Assembly: GCF_019430905.1 (NCBI RefSeq)
Contig: NZ_JAHYCA010000002.1
Span: forward strand, 62,001 to 126,000
Direction: 5' to 3'
DNA: 64,000 nucleotides
Source of the DNA: Billgrantia antri
Lineage (GTDB): Bacteria; Pseudomonadota; Gammaproteobacteria; Pseudomonadales; Halomonadaceae
The first letter of the stretch is position 1, and every line of letters begins with the position of its first letter. The position numbers and the translations under genes were made by a program. The notes below the pieces were generated by a model. It was not told the origin of the DNA and made no database searches. It worked only from the letters and a program-made list of their open reading frames with translations. Below are positions 22,421 to 32,412 of the stretch, in pieces.

Positions 22421-22828
22421 TCACTGGCCGGAATCGGGCCAGTCGATGGCGTTTTCGCTGCCGTCGGGAAGCACTTGCCAGAAGCGGTCGGGATCGTCGC
22501 CGGGCTGCCAGCCACCCAGCGAGCAGCGTACCTCGCAGCCGAGCCGTGCAGCGGCGTCGCGGGCACAGTCGCAGTCCCTCAGCCACGGGGTATGCGAGCT
22601 GTCGAACCACAGGCTGGCGAAGCCGTCGGCGGCCTTCTCGACCAGCAGCACCGGGACCTCATGACCTTCGTGATGACCTCGCGTTTGCCACTTGCCCCGG
22701 CCGGCGCCGCGCAGCGGGGCCGCATCCAGCGTCTCGCCGAGCCAGGCATCGATCGCACCCGGCTGGGGCTGGCGCAGGTAGATCTCGATGTCGGGATAGC
22801 GCAGGTGACTGTCGTGCTGGTGTGGCAT
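22421..22828 (-). CDS. Conserved hypothetical protein downstream of dapE
   Basis: I do not recognise the family. The 135-residue protein is soluble and acidic, rich in Trp and Asp, with no signal peptide or membrane segment. It has a Cys pair in RDCDCARDAAARLGCEV and a C-terminal half rich in Trp and Pro (GGWQPGDDPDRFW). GAGAGGGATC precedes the ATG at 22828, 20 bp after the dapE stop, so it is probably the last gene of the dapD-dapE unit. Base composition matches its neighbours. Confidence 0.7.
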   Translation of the reverse strand: MPHQHDSHLRYPDIEIYLRQPQPGAIDAWLGETLDAAPLRGAGRGKWQTRGHHEGHEVPVLLVEKAADGFASLWFDSSHTPWLRDCDCARDAAARLGCEVRCSLGGWQPGDDPDRFWQVLPDGSENAIDWPDSGQ

Positions 22829-22848
22829 GGTGATCCCTCTCGGCGCGG

Positions 22849-24021
22849 TCAAGGCTGGGCGGTGCCGTTGGTGAAAAGCTTGGCCAGGATCGCCTCGTAG
22901 ATTCGACTCAGGTCGTCGAGGTCGGCGGCGCGAACGTGCTCGTTGGTCTGGTGAATGGTGGCGTTGCGAGGCCCCAGTTCCACGACCTGGCTGCCCAGCG
23001 TGGCGATGAAGCGCCCATCCGAGGTCCCTCCGCTGGTCGAGAGCCGGGAGCGACGGCCGAGTACGGCCTCCACGCCGTGCAGGGCGGCCTCCACCAGCTC
23101 ACCCTCGGCAGTCAGGAACGGCTCGCCGTTGAGGGTCCAGTCGAGCTGGTACTCGAGGCCGTGGGCATCGAGTATCGCTTCGGTGCGTGAGCGCAACTGC
23201 TCATGGGTCACCTCGGTGGAGAAGCGGAAGTTGAACACCACTTCCACATCGCCGGGTATGACGTTGGTCGCACCGGTGCCGGCACGCAGGTTGGAGATCT
23301 GAAAGCTGGTGGCGGGGAAGAAGTCGTTGCCGCCGTCCCAGTGTTCACGTACCAGTGCGTCGAGTGCCGGCATGGCCTGGTGGATCGGGTTGCGCGCCAG
23401 GTGCGGGTAGGCCACGTGGCCCTGCACGCCCCGGATGTGCAGCACGCCGCCCAGCGAGCCGCGCCGACCGTTCTTGATCACGTCGCCGAGCACGTCGGTG
23501 GAGGAGGGTTCGCCGACGATGCAGTAGTCGAGGCGCTCGTTGCGCTCGCGCAGGTGCTCGACCACCGCCCGGGTGCCGTCCACGGCGGGCCCTTCCTCGT
23601 CGGAAGTGATCAGGAAGGCGATCCGTCCGTGGTGGTCGGGATGTGCGCTGACGAAACGCTCCACTGCGGTGATCATCGCCGCCAGGCTGCCCTTCATGTC
23701 GGCCGAGCCGCGGCCGCGCAGCATGCCTTCGTCATCAATGCAGGGCTCGAAGGGGGGCGTATCCCAGTGCACGTGGGGCCCGCTCGGCACCACGTCGGTA
23801 TGGCCGGCAAAGGCCAGTACCGGGCCGTGATGGCCGTGGGTGGCCCAGAAGTTCTCCACGTCGCCGAAGGGCAGGCGTTCGATGTGAAAGCCCAGCCGCT
23901 CCAGGCGCTCGATCATCAGCGCCTGGCAGCCGAGGTCGTCGGGGGTGACCGAGGGGCGGCGAATCAGCTCGAAGGCGAGCTGCAGGGTCGCCGAGAGCCC
24001 CTGGGGATCAGTCGTTGGCAT
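22849..24021 (-). CDS. dapE: Succinyl-diaminopimelate desuccinylase
   Basis: The 390-residue M20-family zinc enzyme releases succinate from N-succinyl-LL-diaminopimelate for lysine and peptidoglycan synthesis. Zinc and catalytic motifs are visible: [24 protein letters not shown], and [12 protein letters not shown] with the catalytic Glu pair. [11 protein letters not shown] near the C-terminus is the DapE signature. Its start overlaps the end of dapD by 14 bp, implying coupled translation. Slightly longer than E. coli DapE (375). Confidence 0.95.
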   Translation of the reverse strand: MPTTDPQGLSATLQLAFELIRRPSVTPDDLGCQALMIERLERLGFHIERLPFGDVENFWATHGHHGPVLAFAGHTDVVPSGPHVHWDTPPFEPCIDDEGMLRGRGSADMKGSLAAMITAVERFVSAHPDHHGRIAFLITSDEEGPAVDGTRAVVEHLRERNERLDYCIVGEPSSTDVLGDVIKNGRRGSLGGVLHIRGVQGHVAYPHLARNPIHQAMPALDALVREHWDGGNDFFPATSFQISNLRAGTGATNVIPGDVEVVFNFRFSTEVTHEQLRSRTEAILDAHGLEYQLDWTLNGEPFLTAEGELVEAALHGVEAVLGRRSRLSTSGGTSDGRFIATLGSQVVELGPRNATIHQTNEHVRAADLDDLSRIYEAILAKLFTNGTAQP

Positions 24022-25033
24022 GCAGGGCCTCGTTGAGCGCGATGGCGCTCTTGTTGGTCAGGCACTCGATGCGACCGTTCTGCGAATTGCGTCGCAGCAG
24101 CAGGTCGCTCTGGCCGGCCAGCTCGCGCGCCGCCACGGTCCTGACTTCCTGGCCCTGGTCGTCGAGCAGGGTCACCTTGGCGCCGGCAGTGATGTAGAGC
24201 CCGGCTTCCACGGTGCAGCGGTCGCCCAGCGGAATGCCGATACCGGCGTTGGCACCGATCAGGCAGCCCTCGCCGACCTTGATGACGATGTTGCCGCCGC
24301 CGGACAGGGTACCCATGGTGGAGCAGCCGCCGCCCAGGTCGGAGCCCCTGCCCACCATCACGCCGGCGGAGATGCGACCCTCGATCATGCCGGGACCTTC
24401 GGTGCCGGCGTTGAAGTTGACGAACCCCTCATGCATCACGGTGGTGCCTTCGCCCAGGTAGGCGCCCAGGCGCACCCGGGCGGTATCGGCGATGCGTACG
24501 CCGCTGGGCACCACGTAGTCGGTCATCTTGGGGAACTTGTCCACACAGTCCACCGATAGCGTGCGGCCCTCCAGGCGTGCCTTGAGGCGGCGGGCAGGGA
24601 GCTCCTCGATGTCGATCGGCCCTTCGCTGCTCCAGGCCACGTTGCGCAGCAGGCCGAACATGCCGGTGAGGTCGACGCCGTGGGGCTTGACCAGGCGATG
24701 CGACAGCAGGTGCAGCTTGAGATAGACCTCGGGCGCGCTCTGCGGCGGCAGGTCGCTTTCCAGGAAACTGGCGACCAGCGGGCGCTGGCTGGCGGCCAAT
24801 GCCTCGATCAGCTCGGCCTGGGCGACGTGGCCCGCTGCCGTTAGCGCCTCACCAAGCTTGGCGCAGTGTTCGGGCAGGAAGCTGACGGCGCTGTTGCCGG
24901 CGGGGACGTCGAGCACCTTGCCGACGGCCTCCACCAGGCTGGCATCCGGCTTGAGCAGCGGCGCCGGATAGTAGATCTCCAGCCAGTCGCCCTGGGTGTT
25001 CTGGGTGCCGATTCCGAAGGCAAAACTCAGCAT
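24008..25033 (-). CDS. dapD: Tetrahydrodipicolinate N-succinyltransferase, long type
   Basis: The 341-residue left-handed beta-helix enzyme uses succinyl-CoA in the lysine/diaminopimelate pathway. Hexapeptide turns run from about residue 180 ([19 protein letters not shown]) through [21 protein letters not shown] and [16 protein letters not shown]. It belongs to the longer Pseudomonas-type DapD (about 344), not the 274-residue enteric type. It is followed by dapE with overlap and preceded 32 bp away by the ArsC-like gene. Confidence 0.94.
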   Translation of the reverse strand: MLSFAFGIGTQNTQGDWLEIYYPAPLLKPDASLVEAVGKVLDVPAGNSAVSFLPEHCAKLGEALTAAGHVAQAELIEALAASQRPLVASFLESDLPPQSAPEVYLKLHLLSHRLVKPHGVDLTGMFGLLRNVAWSSEGPIDIEELPARRLKARLEGRTLSVDCVDKFPKMTDYVVPSGVRIADTARVRLGAYLGEGTTVMHEGFVNFNAGTEGPGMIEGRISAGVMVGRGSDLGGGCSTMGTLSGGGNIVIKVGEGCLIGANAGIGIPLGDRCTVEAGLYITAGAKVTLLDDQGQEVRTVAARELAGQSDLLLRRNSQNGRIECLTNKSAIALNEALHAND

Positions 25034-25065
25034 GTGGTGTCCTCACGTCATGAAGGGGATGGGCT

Positions 25066-25413
25066 TCAGCCCTTGAGATCGTCGTAGTCGCCGTCGCGAT
25101 AGCCGATGCGTATCTCGTCGCCGGTATCGAGCAACGGCCGCTTGAGCAGGGTCGGATTGGCCATGACCAGCGCGCGGACTTTGTTGGCATCGAGGTCCTG
25201 CTTGTCCTCATCGGGCAGGTTGCGCCAGGTGGTGCTGCGCCGATTGATGGCCTCCATCACTGGGACCCGCGTGAGGATATGCTCGAGCAGAGCGGCGGAG
25301 AGGCCATCCTCGCGCAGGTCGTGGATCTGATAGGGCAGTCCTTTCTCGTCCAGGGCCTTGCGCGCCTTGCGGCAGGTGTCGCAGTTCTTGATCACGAAGA
25401 GGGTCGCCATCAT
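25066..25413 (-). CDS. ArsC/Spx-family reductase (YffB-like)
   Basis: The 115-residue thioredoxin-fold protein starts ATLFVIKNCDTCRKARKAL, with CxxC at about residues 11-14, and carries the family's KRPLLDTG segment. It resembles YffB, an ArsC-like protein commonly placed beside dap genes, which probably is not an arsenate reductase. Its ATG overlaps the dapC stop codon as ATGA, indicating coupled translation. A second ATG directly follows, so the true start could be one codon later. Confidence 0.88.
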   Translation of the reverse strand: MMATLFVIKNCDTCRKARKALDEKGLPYQIHDLREDGLSAALLEHILTRVPVMEAINRRSTTWRNLPDEDKQDLDANKVRALVMANPTLLKRPLLDTGDEIRIGYRDGDYDDLKG

Positions 25414-26609
25414 GCACTCCTTTCGATGAAACGGCGAATTCGCTGGGCGGCTTCCACGGTGGCGTCGAGCTCGGCCACCAATGCCAGGCGGATGCGGCCT
25501 GCCCCGGGATTGGTGCCATCGGCACCCAGGCGTCCCATGTAGGAACCGGGGAGCACGCTGACGTGTTCCATGGAGAACAGCGCTCGGGTGAAGGCTTCGT
25601 CGTCACCGCCCGGTACCGCCGGCCATAGGTAGAAACTGGCCTCGGGGGTGGGAAATTCAAGCACCGGGGCGAGAATTTCGCTCACCGCGGCGAACTTCTC
25701 GCGATAGGCGTCGCGGTTGGCGCGCACGTGGGCTTCGTCGTTCCAGGCGGTGATCGAGGCGTGCTGCAACGGCAGCGACATGGCGCAGCCATGATAGGTG
25801 CGGTAGCGCTTGAACGGGGCGATCAGCCCGGCGTCACCGGCGACGAAGCCGGAGCGCAGCCCTGGCAGGTTGGAGCGCTTGGAGAGCGAATGGAACACCA
25901 GGCAGCGGCGGTAGTCGTGGCGGCCGAGGGAGGCGCAGGCCTCGAGCAGCCCCGGCGGCGGGGCACCCTCGTCGAGGTAGAGCTCTGAGTAGCACTCATC
26001 GGAGGCGATGATGAAGTCGTGTTCATCGGCCAGGGCGATCAGTTTCTCGAACTCGGCCCGCGGCGTCACCGCGCCGGTGGGGTTGCCCGGCGAGCAGAGG
26101 AAGACGATCTGCACCTCGCGCCAGGTGTCGGCCGGCACGGCGTCGAAGTCGGGGCGAAAGCCGTTTTCGGCCCGGCAGTCCAGGTAGAGCGGCTGTCCGC
26201 CAGCAAGCAGGGTGGCGCCCTCATAGATCTGATAAAAGGGGTTGGGCACTGCCACCCGGGCCGGGCGGGTGCGGTCCAGCGCGGCCTGGACGAAGGCGAA
26301 GATCGCCTCGCGGGTACCGTTGACCGGCAGCACCTGGCGCTCGGCGTCGAGTCCCTCGAGGCCGAAGCGTCGCCTGGCCCAGCCGGCGATGGTGTCGCGC
26401 AGCTCGGGAATACCGGCGGTGGCCGGGTAACGGGCGAAGTCGAGCTGGTGCGCCTGGAGCGTCTCCAGCGCGGCAGCGAAAGGGGCGTGCTGCGGTTCGC
26501 CGATGGTCAGCGGAATGTGCGCGGGCCCGGCGGGAGGCATCACGCCGTCCTTTAGATTGGCGAGCCTTTCGAAGGGGTAAGGCTTGAGGGCGTCGAGATC
26601 GGGGTTCAT
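25410..26609 (-). CDS. dapC: Succinyldiaminopimelate transaminase
   Basis: The 399-residue PLP enzyme, fold type I, transaminates N-succinyl-2-amino-6-ketopimelate in lysine synthesis. Visible motifs are TIGEPQHAPF, LPVNGTREAIF, FLCSPGNPTGAV, the PLP region FIIASDECYSELY, and the Schiff-base lysine in HSLSKRSNLPGLRSGF. The start ATG at 26609 matches the family; 28 upstream in-frame residues are unlikely. With dapD and dapE downstream, three successive lysine-branch steps lie together. Confidence 0.92.
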   Translation of the reverse strand: MNPDLDALKPYPFERLANLKDGVMPPAGPAHIPLTIGEPQHAPFAAALETLQAHQLDFARYPATAGIPELRDTIAGWARRRFGLEGLDAERQVLPVNGTREAIFAFVQAALDRTRPARVAVPNPFYQIYEGATLLAGGQPLYLDCRAENGFRPDFDAVPADTWREVQIVFLCSPGNPTGAVTPRAEFEKLIALADEHDFIIASDECYSELYLDEGAPPPGLLEACASLGRHDYRRCLVFHSLSKRSNLPGLRSGFVAGDAGLIAPFKRYRTYHGCAMSLPLQHASITAWNDEAHVRANRDAYREKFAAVSEILAPVLEFPTPEASFYLWPAVPGGDDEAFTRALFSMEHVSVLPGSYMGRLGADGTNPGAGRIRLALVAELDATVEAAQRIRRFIERSA

Positions 26610-26712
26610 CGGTGTCCAGGCGCCGTGGGTCGGCGTCGTTGTCGTGTCTGCGGGCAGACCGACGATTATAGGGAAGGCCCCGGCTCGCCTCAAACCCGTA
26701 CGTGGCGTGACG

Positions 26713-29394
26713 TCAGCGCGCCACGTCCAGCATTTCGATCAGCCGCTCGCGCAGGCGCTGCTGACGCTCGGGGTCGGTCAGCGGCGCGCCCGCCTTGTCG
26801 GTAATGAAGAACACGTCCTCGACGCGCTCCCCCAGGGTGGCGATCTTGGCCGCCGACAGCGAGATATCCTGCTCCATGAAGATGCGCCCGACCCGGGCCA
26901 GCAGGCCGGGGCGGTCCGGGGCGGTCAGCTCCAGCAGGGTTCGCTCGTTGGCCGGGTCCTGCTCGATCAGCACCTCGGTGGGTACCTTGAAGTGGCGCAG
27001 TTGGCGCGGCGTGTGGCGGGTGACTATCTGCGGGTAGTCGTCCGGGTCGTCGAGCTCCTCGACGAGATGCGCGCGGATCTCCTCGATGCGACTCGGGTCG
27101 CGAATGGCGCGGCCCTGATCGTCGAGCACGATGAAGGTATTGAGCGTCCAGTCATTGCTCGAGGTGGCGATGCGCGCATCGTGGATAGAGAGCCCGAGCT
27201 GCTCCATGGCCGCGGCGGTGGCGGCGAACAGGTCGTCCACCGAACGGGTATGGATGAACACCTTGGTGCCGCCGTCGGTCATGTCGTCGGTGGGGGCGCT
27301 GATCAGGATCAACGGCAAAAGGGACTCCCCGTGGGCCAGGATCCCCATGGTCTGCCAGGCGATCTCGCTCGGCGCGTACTGCAGGAAGTACTCCTCGCCG
27401 AGCGACTCCCACAGGCGGTCGACCCGATCGATGTCGGCCCCTACCGTGGCCAGCAGCGAGCGCGCCTCGCTGCGGGTCTCGCGCACCCACTCCTCGCGGT
27501 CGAGGGGGTTGTCCAGGCCGCGGCGCAGGGCGCGCTTGGTCTCGGCGTGGAGCTGGCGCAACAGCGAGGCGCGCCAGCCGTTCCACAGCGTCGGGTTGGT
27601 GGCGTTGATGTCGGCCACGGTCAGCACGTAGAGGTAGTCCAGGCGGATCTCGTCGCCGACCTGGAAGGCGAATTCGCGAATCACGTCGGGGTCGGTGATG
27701 TCGCGTTTCTGTGCCACCATCGACATCACCAGATGGTTCTCCACCAGCCAGCTGACCAGCCGCGTGTCGCGGCTCGACAGGCCGTGGCGCTCGGCGAAGC
27801 GCTCCACGTCGCGGGCGCCTAGCAGCGAGTGATCACCGCCGCGTCCCTTGCCGATGTCGTGGTAGAGCCCGGCAATCCACAGCAGTTCCAGCTTGGGCAG
27901 TTGGTGCACCAAGGCTGCCGCCACCGGGAAGTCGTCGCGCGCCTCGGGCTTGCGAAACTGATGGATGAACTTGAGCAGGCGCAGGGTGTGGGCGTCCACG
28001 GTGTAGATGTGGAACAGGTCGTGCTGCATCAGCCCCACCGCCTGGCCGAATTCCGGCAGGTACTTGCCCAGCACGCCGTAGCGGTTCATGCGCCGCAGCT
28101 GGCGCGCCACGTTGCCGCTGGAGCACAGCAGCGACATGAACAGGTGCTGGTGCTGGGCATCGTCACGGTAGAGATCGTCGATCAGGTGGCGATGATCGCG
28201 AATCAGGCGGATAGTGTCGGCGCGCACGCCCTCGATCTCGGGATGCTCGGCCATCAGCAGGAACAGCTCGAGTAGCGCATAGGGGTGGTCGCGAAACACC
28301 GAGCGGTTGCGCGCCTTGATATAGCCGCCCTCGATCACGAAGCGCTCGTTGAGGTCGCTGGTCTCCAGCCGCTCGCCGCTGCGCAGTATCGCTTCGTCGA
28401 AGTGCTGCAGCAGCATGTCGTTGAGACCCGCCAGCGCCGTGACATGGCGGTAGTAACGCTTCATGAACTGCTCGACGGCGAGCCGTTCGGGCGTGTCGCG
28501 AAAGCCGAACAGCTCGGCAATGGTACGCTGGTGGTCGAACAGCAGGCGATCCTCGGCGCGACCGGTGAGCATGTGCAGGGCGTAGCGCACCTGCCACAGG
28601 AAGGCCTGACCCTGGCTCAGGATGCGCAGTTCGGCATCGTTCATGAAGCCGTTCGCCACCAGATCCTCGTAGCGCTGGCTGCCGAAGTGGCGCTTGGCCA
28701 CCCAGCCGATCATCTGGATATCGCGCAGTCCGCCCGGCGAACTCTTGATGTTGGGCTCGAGGTGATACTCGGAATTGTTGAAGCGGTGGTGGCGGGCGAT
28801 CTGCTCCTGCCACTTGGCCTCGAAGAAGCGATCGGACGGCCACATCCGCTCGCGGGCGATGCGCGCCTTCATCGCCTCGCGCAACGACTCGGGGCCGGCC
28901 AGGAGGCGCGACTCCATCAGGTTGGTGATGATGGTGATGTCGCCTTCGGCCTCGCGCTCGCAATCCGACAGCGAGCGCACGCTGTGGCCGATCTCCAGGC
29001 CGATGTCCCACAGCAGCGTGATGAAGGCGGTCAGCGGCTCGCGGTAGGGGGTGTCGTCATCGTCCTCGAGCAGCAGCATCAGGTCGACGTCGGACTGGGG
29101 GTGCAGCTCGCCGCGACCGTAACCGCCTACTGCCAGCAGCGCCACGCCGTCGTCGGGCCACGCCTGCAGCGACCAGGCCACGCCGAGCAGCTGGTCGAGG
29201 CACCAGGCGCGGCCGTGCACCAGGTCGCGGATGTCGGCACCGGCGTGGAAACGCTCGTCGAGTCGGCTCTGGATGTCGCGTAGCGCCGCCTTGAACGGGG
29301 CGATGGGAGAGCGCGTGCCGGCGAGCTCGCGCCGGAAGGTCTCGGCGTCGAACAGCGACTCGTCGGGCACGAAGCGATAGTGGTGCAGGAGCAT
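26713..29394 (-). CDS. glnD: Bifunctional uridylyltransferase/uridylyl-removing enzyme GlnD
   Basis: The 893-residue sensor of cellular glutamine adds UMP to PII and removes it, setting glutamine synthetase activity and nitrogen gene expression. The nucleotidyltransferase domain shows AVGGYGRGELHPQSDVDLML with Asp102 and Asp104; the HD domain shows YHDIGKGRGGDHS with His512 and Asp513; two ACT domains close the protein, including ELTAPDRPGLLARVGRIF. Length is typical (about 890). The ATG at 29394 follows map by 11 bp, and dapC follows; this map-glnD-dap order is familiar from Pseudomonas. Confidence 0.96.
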   Translation of the reverse strand: MLLHHYRFVPDESLFDAETFRRELAGTRSPIAPFKAALRDIQSRLDERFHAGADIRDLVHGRAWCLDQLLGVAWSLQAWPDDGVALLAVGGYGRGELHPQSDVDLMLLLEDDDDTPYREPLTAFITLLWDIGLEIGHSVRSLSDCEREAEGDITIITNLMESRLLAGPESLREAMKARIARERMWPSDRFFEAKWQEQIARHHRFNNSEYHLEPNIKSSPGGLRDIQMIGWVAKRHFGSQRYEDLVANGFMNDAELRILSQGQAFLWQVRYALHMLTGRAEDRLLFDHQRTIAELFGFRDTPERLAVEQFMKRYYRHVTALAGLNDMLLQHFDEAILRSGERLETSDLNERFVIEGGYIKARNRSVFRDHPYALLELFLLMAEHPEIEGVRADTIRLIRDHRHLIDDLYRDDAQHQHLFMSLLCSSGNVARQLRRMNRYGVLGKYLPEFGQAVGLMQHDLFHIYTVDAHTLRLLKFIHQFRKPEARDDFPVAAALVHQLPKLELLWIAGLYHDIGKGRGGDHSLLGARDVERFAERHGLSSRDTRLVSWLVENHLVMSMVAQKRDITDPDVIREFAFQVGDEIRLDYLYVLTVADINATNPTLWNGWRASLLRQLHAETKRALRRGLDNPLDREEWVRETRSEARSLLATVGADIDRVDRLWESLGEEYFLQYAPSEIAWQTMGILAHGESLLPLILISAPTDDMTDGGTKVFIHTRSVDDLFAATAAAMEQLGLSIHDARIATSSNDWTLNTFIVLDDQGRAIRDPSRIEEIRAHLVEELDDPDDYPQIVTRHTPRQLRHFKVPTEVLIEQDPANERTLLELTAPDRPGLLARVGRIFMEQDISLSAAKIATLGERVEDVFFITDKAGAPLTDPERQQRLRERLIEMLDVAR

Positions 29395-29405
29395 GTTGGC
29401 TCGGC

Positions 29406-30197
29406 TCAGTGGTCGAGGAAGGACAGGTCTTCCTCGTGGCGTGCGGTGAGCACCTCGACGCCGGTCTCGGTGACCAGCAGCGTGTGCTCCCACTGCGCGG
29501 ACAGGCTTTTGTCCCGGGTCACGGCGGTCCAGCCGTCGCGCAGCACCTTGGTCTGGTGGCCGCCGACGTTGATCATCGGTTCGATGGTCAGGCACATGCC
29601 GGCGGCCAGGGTGGCATCGGCCTCGGGCGCATAGCCGTCATAGTGCAACACTTGCGGATCCTCGTGGAAGCCGGCGCCGATGCCGTGACCGCAGAAATCG
29701 CGTACCACCGAGTAGCCGTTGGCTTCGGCGTGGCGCTGGATGGCGCGTGCCAGTTCCGAGAGGCGCACGCCCGGACGTACCAGGGCGATGCTCTTGTAGA
29801 GGCACTCCTGGGTCACGCGGCACAGCCGCTCGCCCTGGATGTTCTCGCCGACGATGAACATGGCGCTGGAGTCGCCGTGGTAACCGTCGGCGGTCTTCAC
29901 GGTGACGTCGATGTTCATGATGTCGCCCCGCTTCAGCTTCTTTTCCGAGTCGGGGATGCCGTGGCAGACCACGTGGTTGAGCGAGGTGCAGATCGACTTG
30001 GGAAAGCCGTGGTAGTTGAGCGGCGCCGGCGTCGAGCCCAGCTCGTTCACGATATAGTCGTGGCACAGACGATCCAGCTCGCCGGTGGACACGCCGGCCT
30101 TGACGTGCGGTGCTATCATTTCCAGCACGCTGGCGGCCTGTCGGCCGGCCTCGCGCATCTTCTCGATCTCGTCGGGCGTCTTGATGAGTATGTTCAT
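29406..30197 (-). CDS. map: Methionine aminopeptidase, type I
   Basis: The 263-residue metalloenzyme removes the N-terminal Met from nascent proteins. The ligand set of the family is visible: NIDVTVKTADGYHGDSSAMF for the two Asp ligands, FCGHGIGAGFHEDPQ for the His, and TIEPMINVGG and QWEHTLLVTETG for the two Glu residues. It matches E. coli Map (264). The ATG at 30197 was chosen over a longer frame from 30260. It is divergent from rpsB, the standard arrangement. Confidence 0.96.
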   Translation of the reverse strand: MNILIKTPDEIEKMREAGRQAASVLEMIAPHVKAGVSTGELDRLCHDYIVNELGSTPAPLNYHGFPKSICTSLNHVVCHGIPDSEKKLKRGDIMNIDVTVKTADGYHGDSSAMFIVGENIQGERLCRVTQECLYKSIALVRPGVRLSELARAIQRHAEANGYSVVRDFCGHGIGAGFHEDPQVLHYDGYAPEADATLAAGMCLTIEPMINVGGHQTKVLRDGWTAVTRDKSLSAQWEHTLLVTETGVEVLTARHEEDLSFLDH

Positions 30198-30275
30198 GGA
30201 ATCTCGGTTCAGAGGGGTTGCAGCGCCGGCAACGTGGCCAAGGACGGCGGGCGACTTCATCTCGTTGGCGAACTA

Positions 30276-30284
30276 TGGTATAAA
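30276..30284 (+). promoter_or_regulatory. Extended -10 promoter for the rpsB operon
   Basis: TGG followed by TATAAA (30276-30284) forms an extended -10 in the map-rpsB divergent region. The matching -35 (TTCATC at 17-bp spacing) is poor, which the extended -10 could offset. It predicts a leader of about 220 nt before rpsB. Confidence 0.45.
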
Positions 30285-30399
30285 GCCGCGCGCTTTCCTG
30301 CAATCGTCGCCCGTCTGGCCCAGGTCGGTTCGGCGGCGAGGCGGCGGAGCGTCGGCGTCCGGCAGCGACAGGTCGCGGCTCGAGCCGTTAACTCAACAG

Positions 30400-30511
30400 C
30401 CTTGAAAACACACACGTACCGGCACATGGTCCCGGGTGCTGCCGCGGTCGGTCCCGGCAGTCGGATCCATGGGGTGCGTGGAGGCCTAACCCGATTTTTC
30501 AGGAGTCATCC
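30400..30511 (+). promoter_or_regulatory. Putative S2 (rpsB) autoregulatory leader
   Basis: The 313-bp gap between map and rpsB contains no gene. Its last 110 bases contain the GC-rich inverted segment around 30434-30470 and GGATCCATGGGGTGCGTGG followed by CCTAACCC just before the AGGAG site. Gammaproteobacterial rpsB leaders (the t44/S2 leader family) bind S2 and repress translation; I infer the same here from position, length and recalled resemblance. Boundaries are approximate. Confidence 0.45.
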
Positions 30512-31258
30512 ATGGCACATGTCAACATGCGCGACCTGCTCAAGGCAGGCGCACACTTCGGCCACCAGACCCGTTACTGGAACCCGAAGATGGGCAAATT
30601 CATCTTCGGCGCCCGCAACAAGATCCACATCATCAACCTCGAGCACACCCTGCCGGCCCTCAACGAGGTGATCGACGTGGTCGAGAAGATGGCGGCGGCC
30701 AACAACAAGATCCTGTTCGTCGGCACCAAGCGCAGCGCGAGCAAGATCATCAAGGAAGAGGCCAACCGCGTCGGCATGCCTTTCGTCAACCACCGCTGGC
30801 TCGGTGGCATGCTGACCAACTACAAGACCATCCGGCAGTCGATCAAGCGTCTGCGCGACCTCGAGACAATGCGCGAGGACGGCACCTTCGAGAAGCTGAC
30901 CAAGAAAGAAGTCCTGATGGCGACCCGCGAGCAGGACAAGCTCGAGCGTTCCATCGGCGGCATCAAGGAGATGGGCGGCCTGCCCGACGCGCTGTTCGTG
31001 ATCGATGTCGACCACGAGCGCATCGCCATCAACGAGGCGAACAAGCTCGGTATCCCGGTCATCGGCGTGGTGGACACCAACTCCGACCCGGACGGCGTCG
31101 ACTACGTGATCCCCGGCAACGATGACTCCATCCGTGCCATTCAGATCTACGTCAAGGCCATCGCCGATGCCTGCGCGCGGGCGAAGGAAGGCCGTCCCGA
31201 CGAATTCGTCGAGGTCACCGAGGGTGAAGGCGGCGACGCGGCTGCCGCTGCCGAGTAA
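30512..31258 (+). CDS. rpsB: Small subunit ribosomal protein S2
   Basis: The 248-residue 30S protein starts [19 protein letters not shown], and keeps [33 protein letters not shown] and the nucleotide-like [20 protein letters not shown]. Length matches E. coli S2 (241). An acidic, alanine-rich tail closes it. AGGAG lies 7 nt before the ATG. It heads the rpsB-tsf-pyrH-frr series. Confidence 0.97.
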   Translation: MAHVNMRDLLKAGAHFGHQTRYWNPKMGKFIFGARNKIHIINLEHTLPALNEVIDVVEKMAAANNKILFVGTKRSASKIIKEEANRVGMPFVNHRWLGGMLTNYKTIRQSIKRLRDLETMREDGTFEKLTKKEVLMATREQDKLERSIGGIKEMGGLPDALFVIDVDHERIAINEANKLGIPVIGVVDTNSDPDGVDYVIPGNDDSIRAIQIYVKAIADACARAKEGRPDEFVEVTEGEGGDAAAAAE

Positions 31259-31267
31259 CGGCGAGTC

Positions 31268-31319
31268 GCCCGGATCGGCGCTGTCGATCCGGGCGGGCGG
31301 CCGACCAAGATGGCCGCCC
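31268..31319 (+). promoter_or_regulatory. Tandem hairpins between rpsB and tsf
   Basis: GCCCGGATCG (31268-31277) pairs with CGATCCGGGC (31285-31294). Directly adjacent, GGGCGGCC (31295-31302) pairs with GGCCGCCC (31312-31319). No U-tract follows. They may act as a partial terminator or processing site that sets the S2 to EF-Ts ratio. Confidence 0.5.
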
Positions 31320-31426
31320 GCGACCGCTCCGTTGCGGCGGGGCGGGACCCCACCGGGCCCATGGGCCCGGCGCCCTTATTCCCAGGTCGAACCTGAACGG
31401 GTTCCACTTATCGAGAGGTGAATACC

Positions 31427-32296
31427 ATGGCAGCGATCAGCGCTTCCCAGGTGAAGGAACTGCGCGAGCGTACCGGGCTCGGCATGATGGAGTGCAAGAA
31501 GGCACTCACCGAAGCCGATGGTGACATCGAAGTCGCTATCGAGAACCTGCGCAAGAGCTCGGGTCTGAAGGCCGCCAAGAAGGCCGGTCGTACCGCCGCC
31601 GAAGGCGCCGTGGCGACTCGCGTCGCCGAGGACGGCAGCTACGGCGTGGTGGTCGAGATCAACTCCGAGACCGACTTCGTCGCTCGTGACGACAATTTCA
31701 AGGCGTTCGCCGACCAGGTTGCCGATGCCTTCTTCGCTGCCAAGAGCGAAGACGTCGCCGCGGTGATGGAAGGGGCTCTCGAGAGCGCCCGCGAGCAGCT
31801 GGTGCAGAAGATCGGCGAGAACATCGGCGTGCGTCGCTGCGCCGTGGTCGAGGCGCCCGAAGGCGGGCTGGTGGGCGAGTACGTCCACGGCGGCCGTATC
31901 GGTGTGCTCACCGTGCTCAAGGGTGGCAACAGCGAAGTGGCCAAGGACGTCGCCATGCACGTGGCTGCGATCAACCCGGCCGTGGCGCGTCCCGAGAACA
32001 TGCCTCAGGAGCAGCTCGACAAGGAGAAGGCGATCATCCTGGCCCAGCCCGACATGGCCGGCAAGCCCGAGCAGATCGCCGAGAAGATGGTCGAAGGCCG
32101 CCTGAAGAAGTACCTGGCCGAGAACAGCCTGACCGAGCAGCCCTTCGTCAAGGATCCGAACCAGTCCGTCGCCGAGTTCGTCAAGGCCGCCGGCGGTGAG
32201 GTGATCGGCTTCACCCGTTTCGAGGTGGGCGAGGGCATCGAGAAGGAAGAGGTCGACTTCGCCAAGGAAGTCATGGAACAGGCTGGCCGTCGCTAA
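31427..32296 (+). CDS. tsf: Elongation factor Ts
   Basis: The 289-residue nucleotide-exchange factor recycles EF-Tu. It starts [20 protein letters not shown] and includes the family signatures [34 protein letters not shown] with the TDFV exchange motif, and HVAAINPA. Length fits (E. coli 283). GAGAGGTG precedes the ATG at 31427; an in-frame ATG 9 bases upstream lies inside that site. Confidence 0.97.
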   Translation: MAAISASQVKELRERTGLGMMECKKALTEADGDIEVAIENLRKSSGLKAAKKAGRTAAEGAVATRVAEDGSYGVVVEINSETDFVARDDNFKAFADQVADAFFAAKSEDVAAVMEGALESAREQLVQKIGENIGVRRCAVVEAPEGGLVGEYVHGGRIGVLTVLKGGNSEVAKDVAMHVAAINPAVARPENMPQEQLDKEKAIILAQPDMAGKPEQIAEKMVEGRLKKYLAENSLTEQPFVKDPNQSVAEFVKAAGGEVIGFTRFEVGEGIEKEEVDFAKEVMEQAGRR

Positions 32297-32314
32297 GGTC
32301 AGAGGTTCCAGCTC

Positions 32315-32347
32315 GAGAATGGCGTGCGCGCGAGCGCACGCCTTCTC
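32315..32347 (+). terminator. Hairpin after tsf
   Basis: GGCGTGCGC (32321-32329), loop GCGA and GCGCACGCC (32334-32342) form a perfect stem, extended by GAGAA and TTCTC around one bulged T. It lies 25 bp after tsf and 66 bp before pyrH. Without a U-tract it is likely a partial terminator inside the operon. Confidence 0.5.
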
Positions 32348-32412
32348 GTATCCGGCCCCCGCGTCGGACATAGTAGAGTAGCTTCATCCCCTTGACGCCC
32401 AGGAGAGTTGCC

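Noticed and set aside
26584..27822. A 412-codon plus-strand open frame opposite dapC and glnD
   Set aside because: Low-complexity His-, Gln- and Gly-rich translation, no ribosome-binding site, and opposite well-conserved ACT and HD domains of GlnD.
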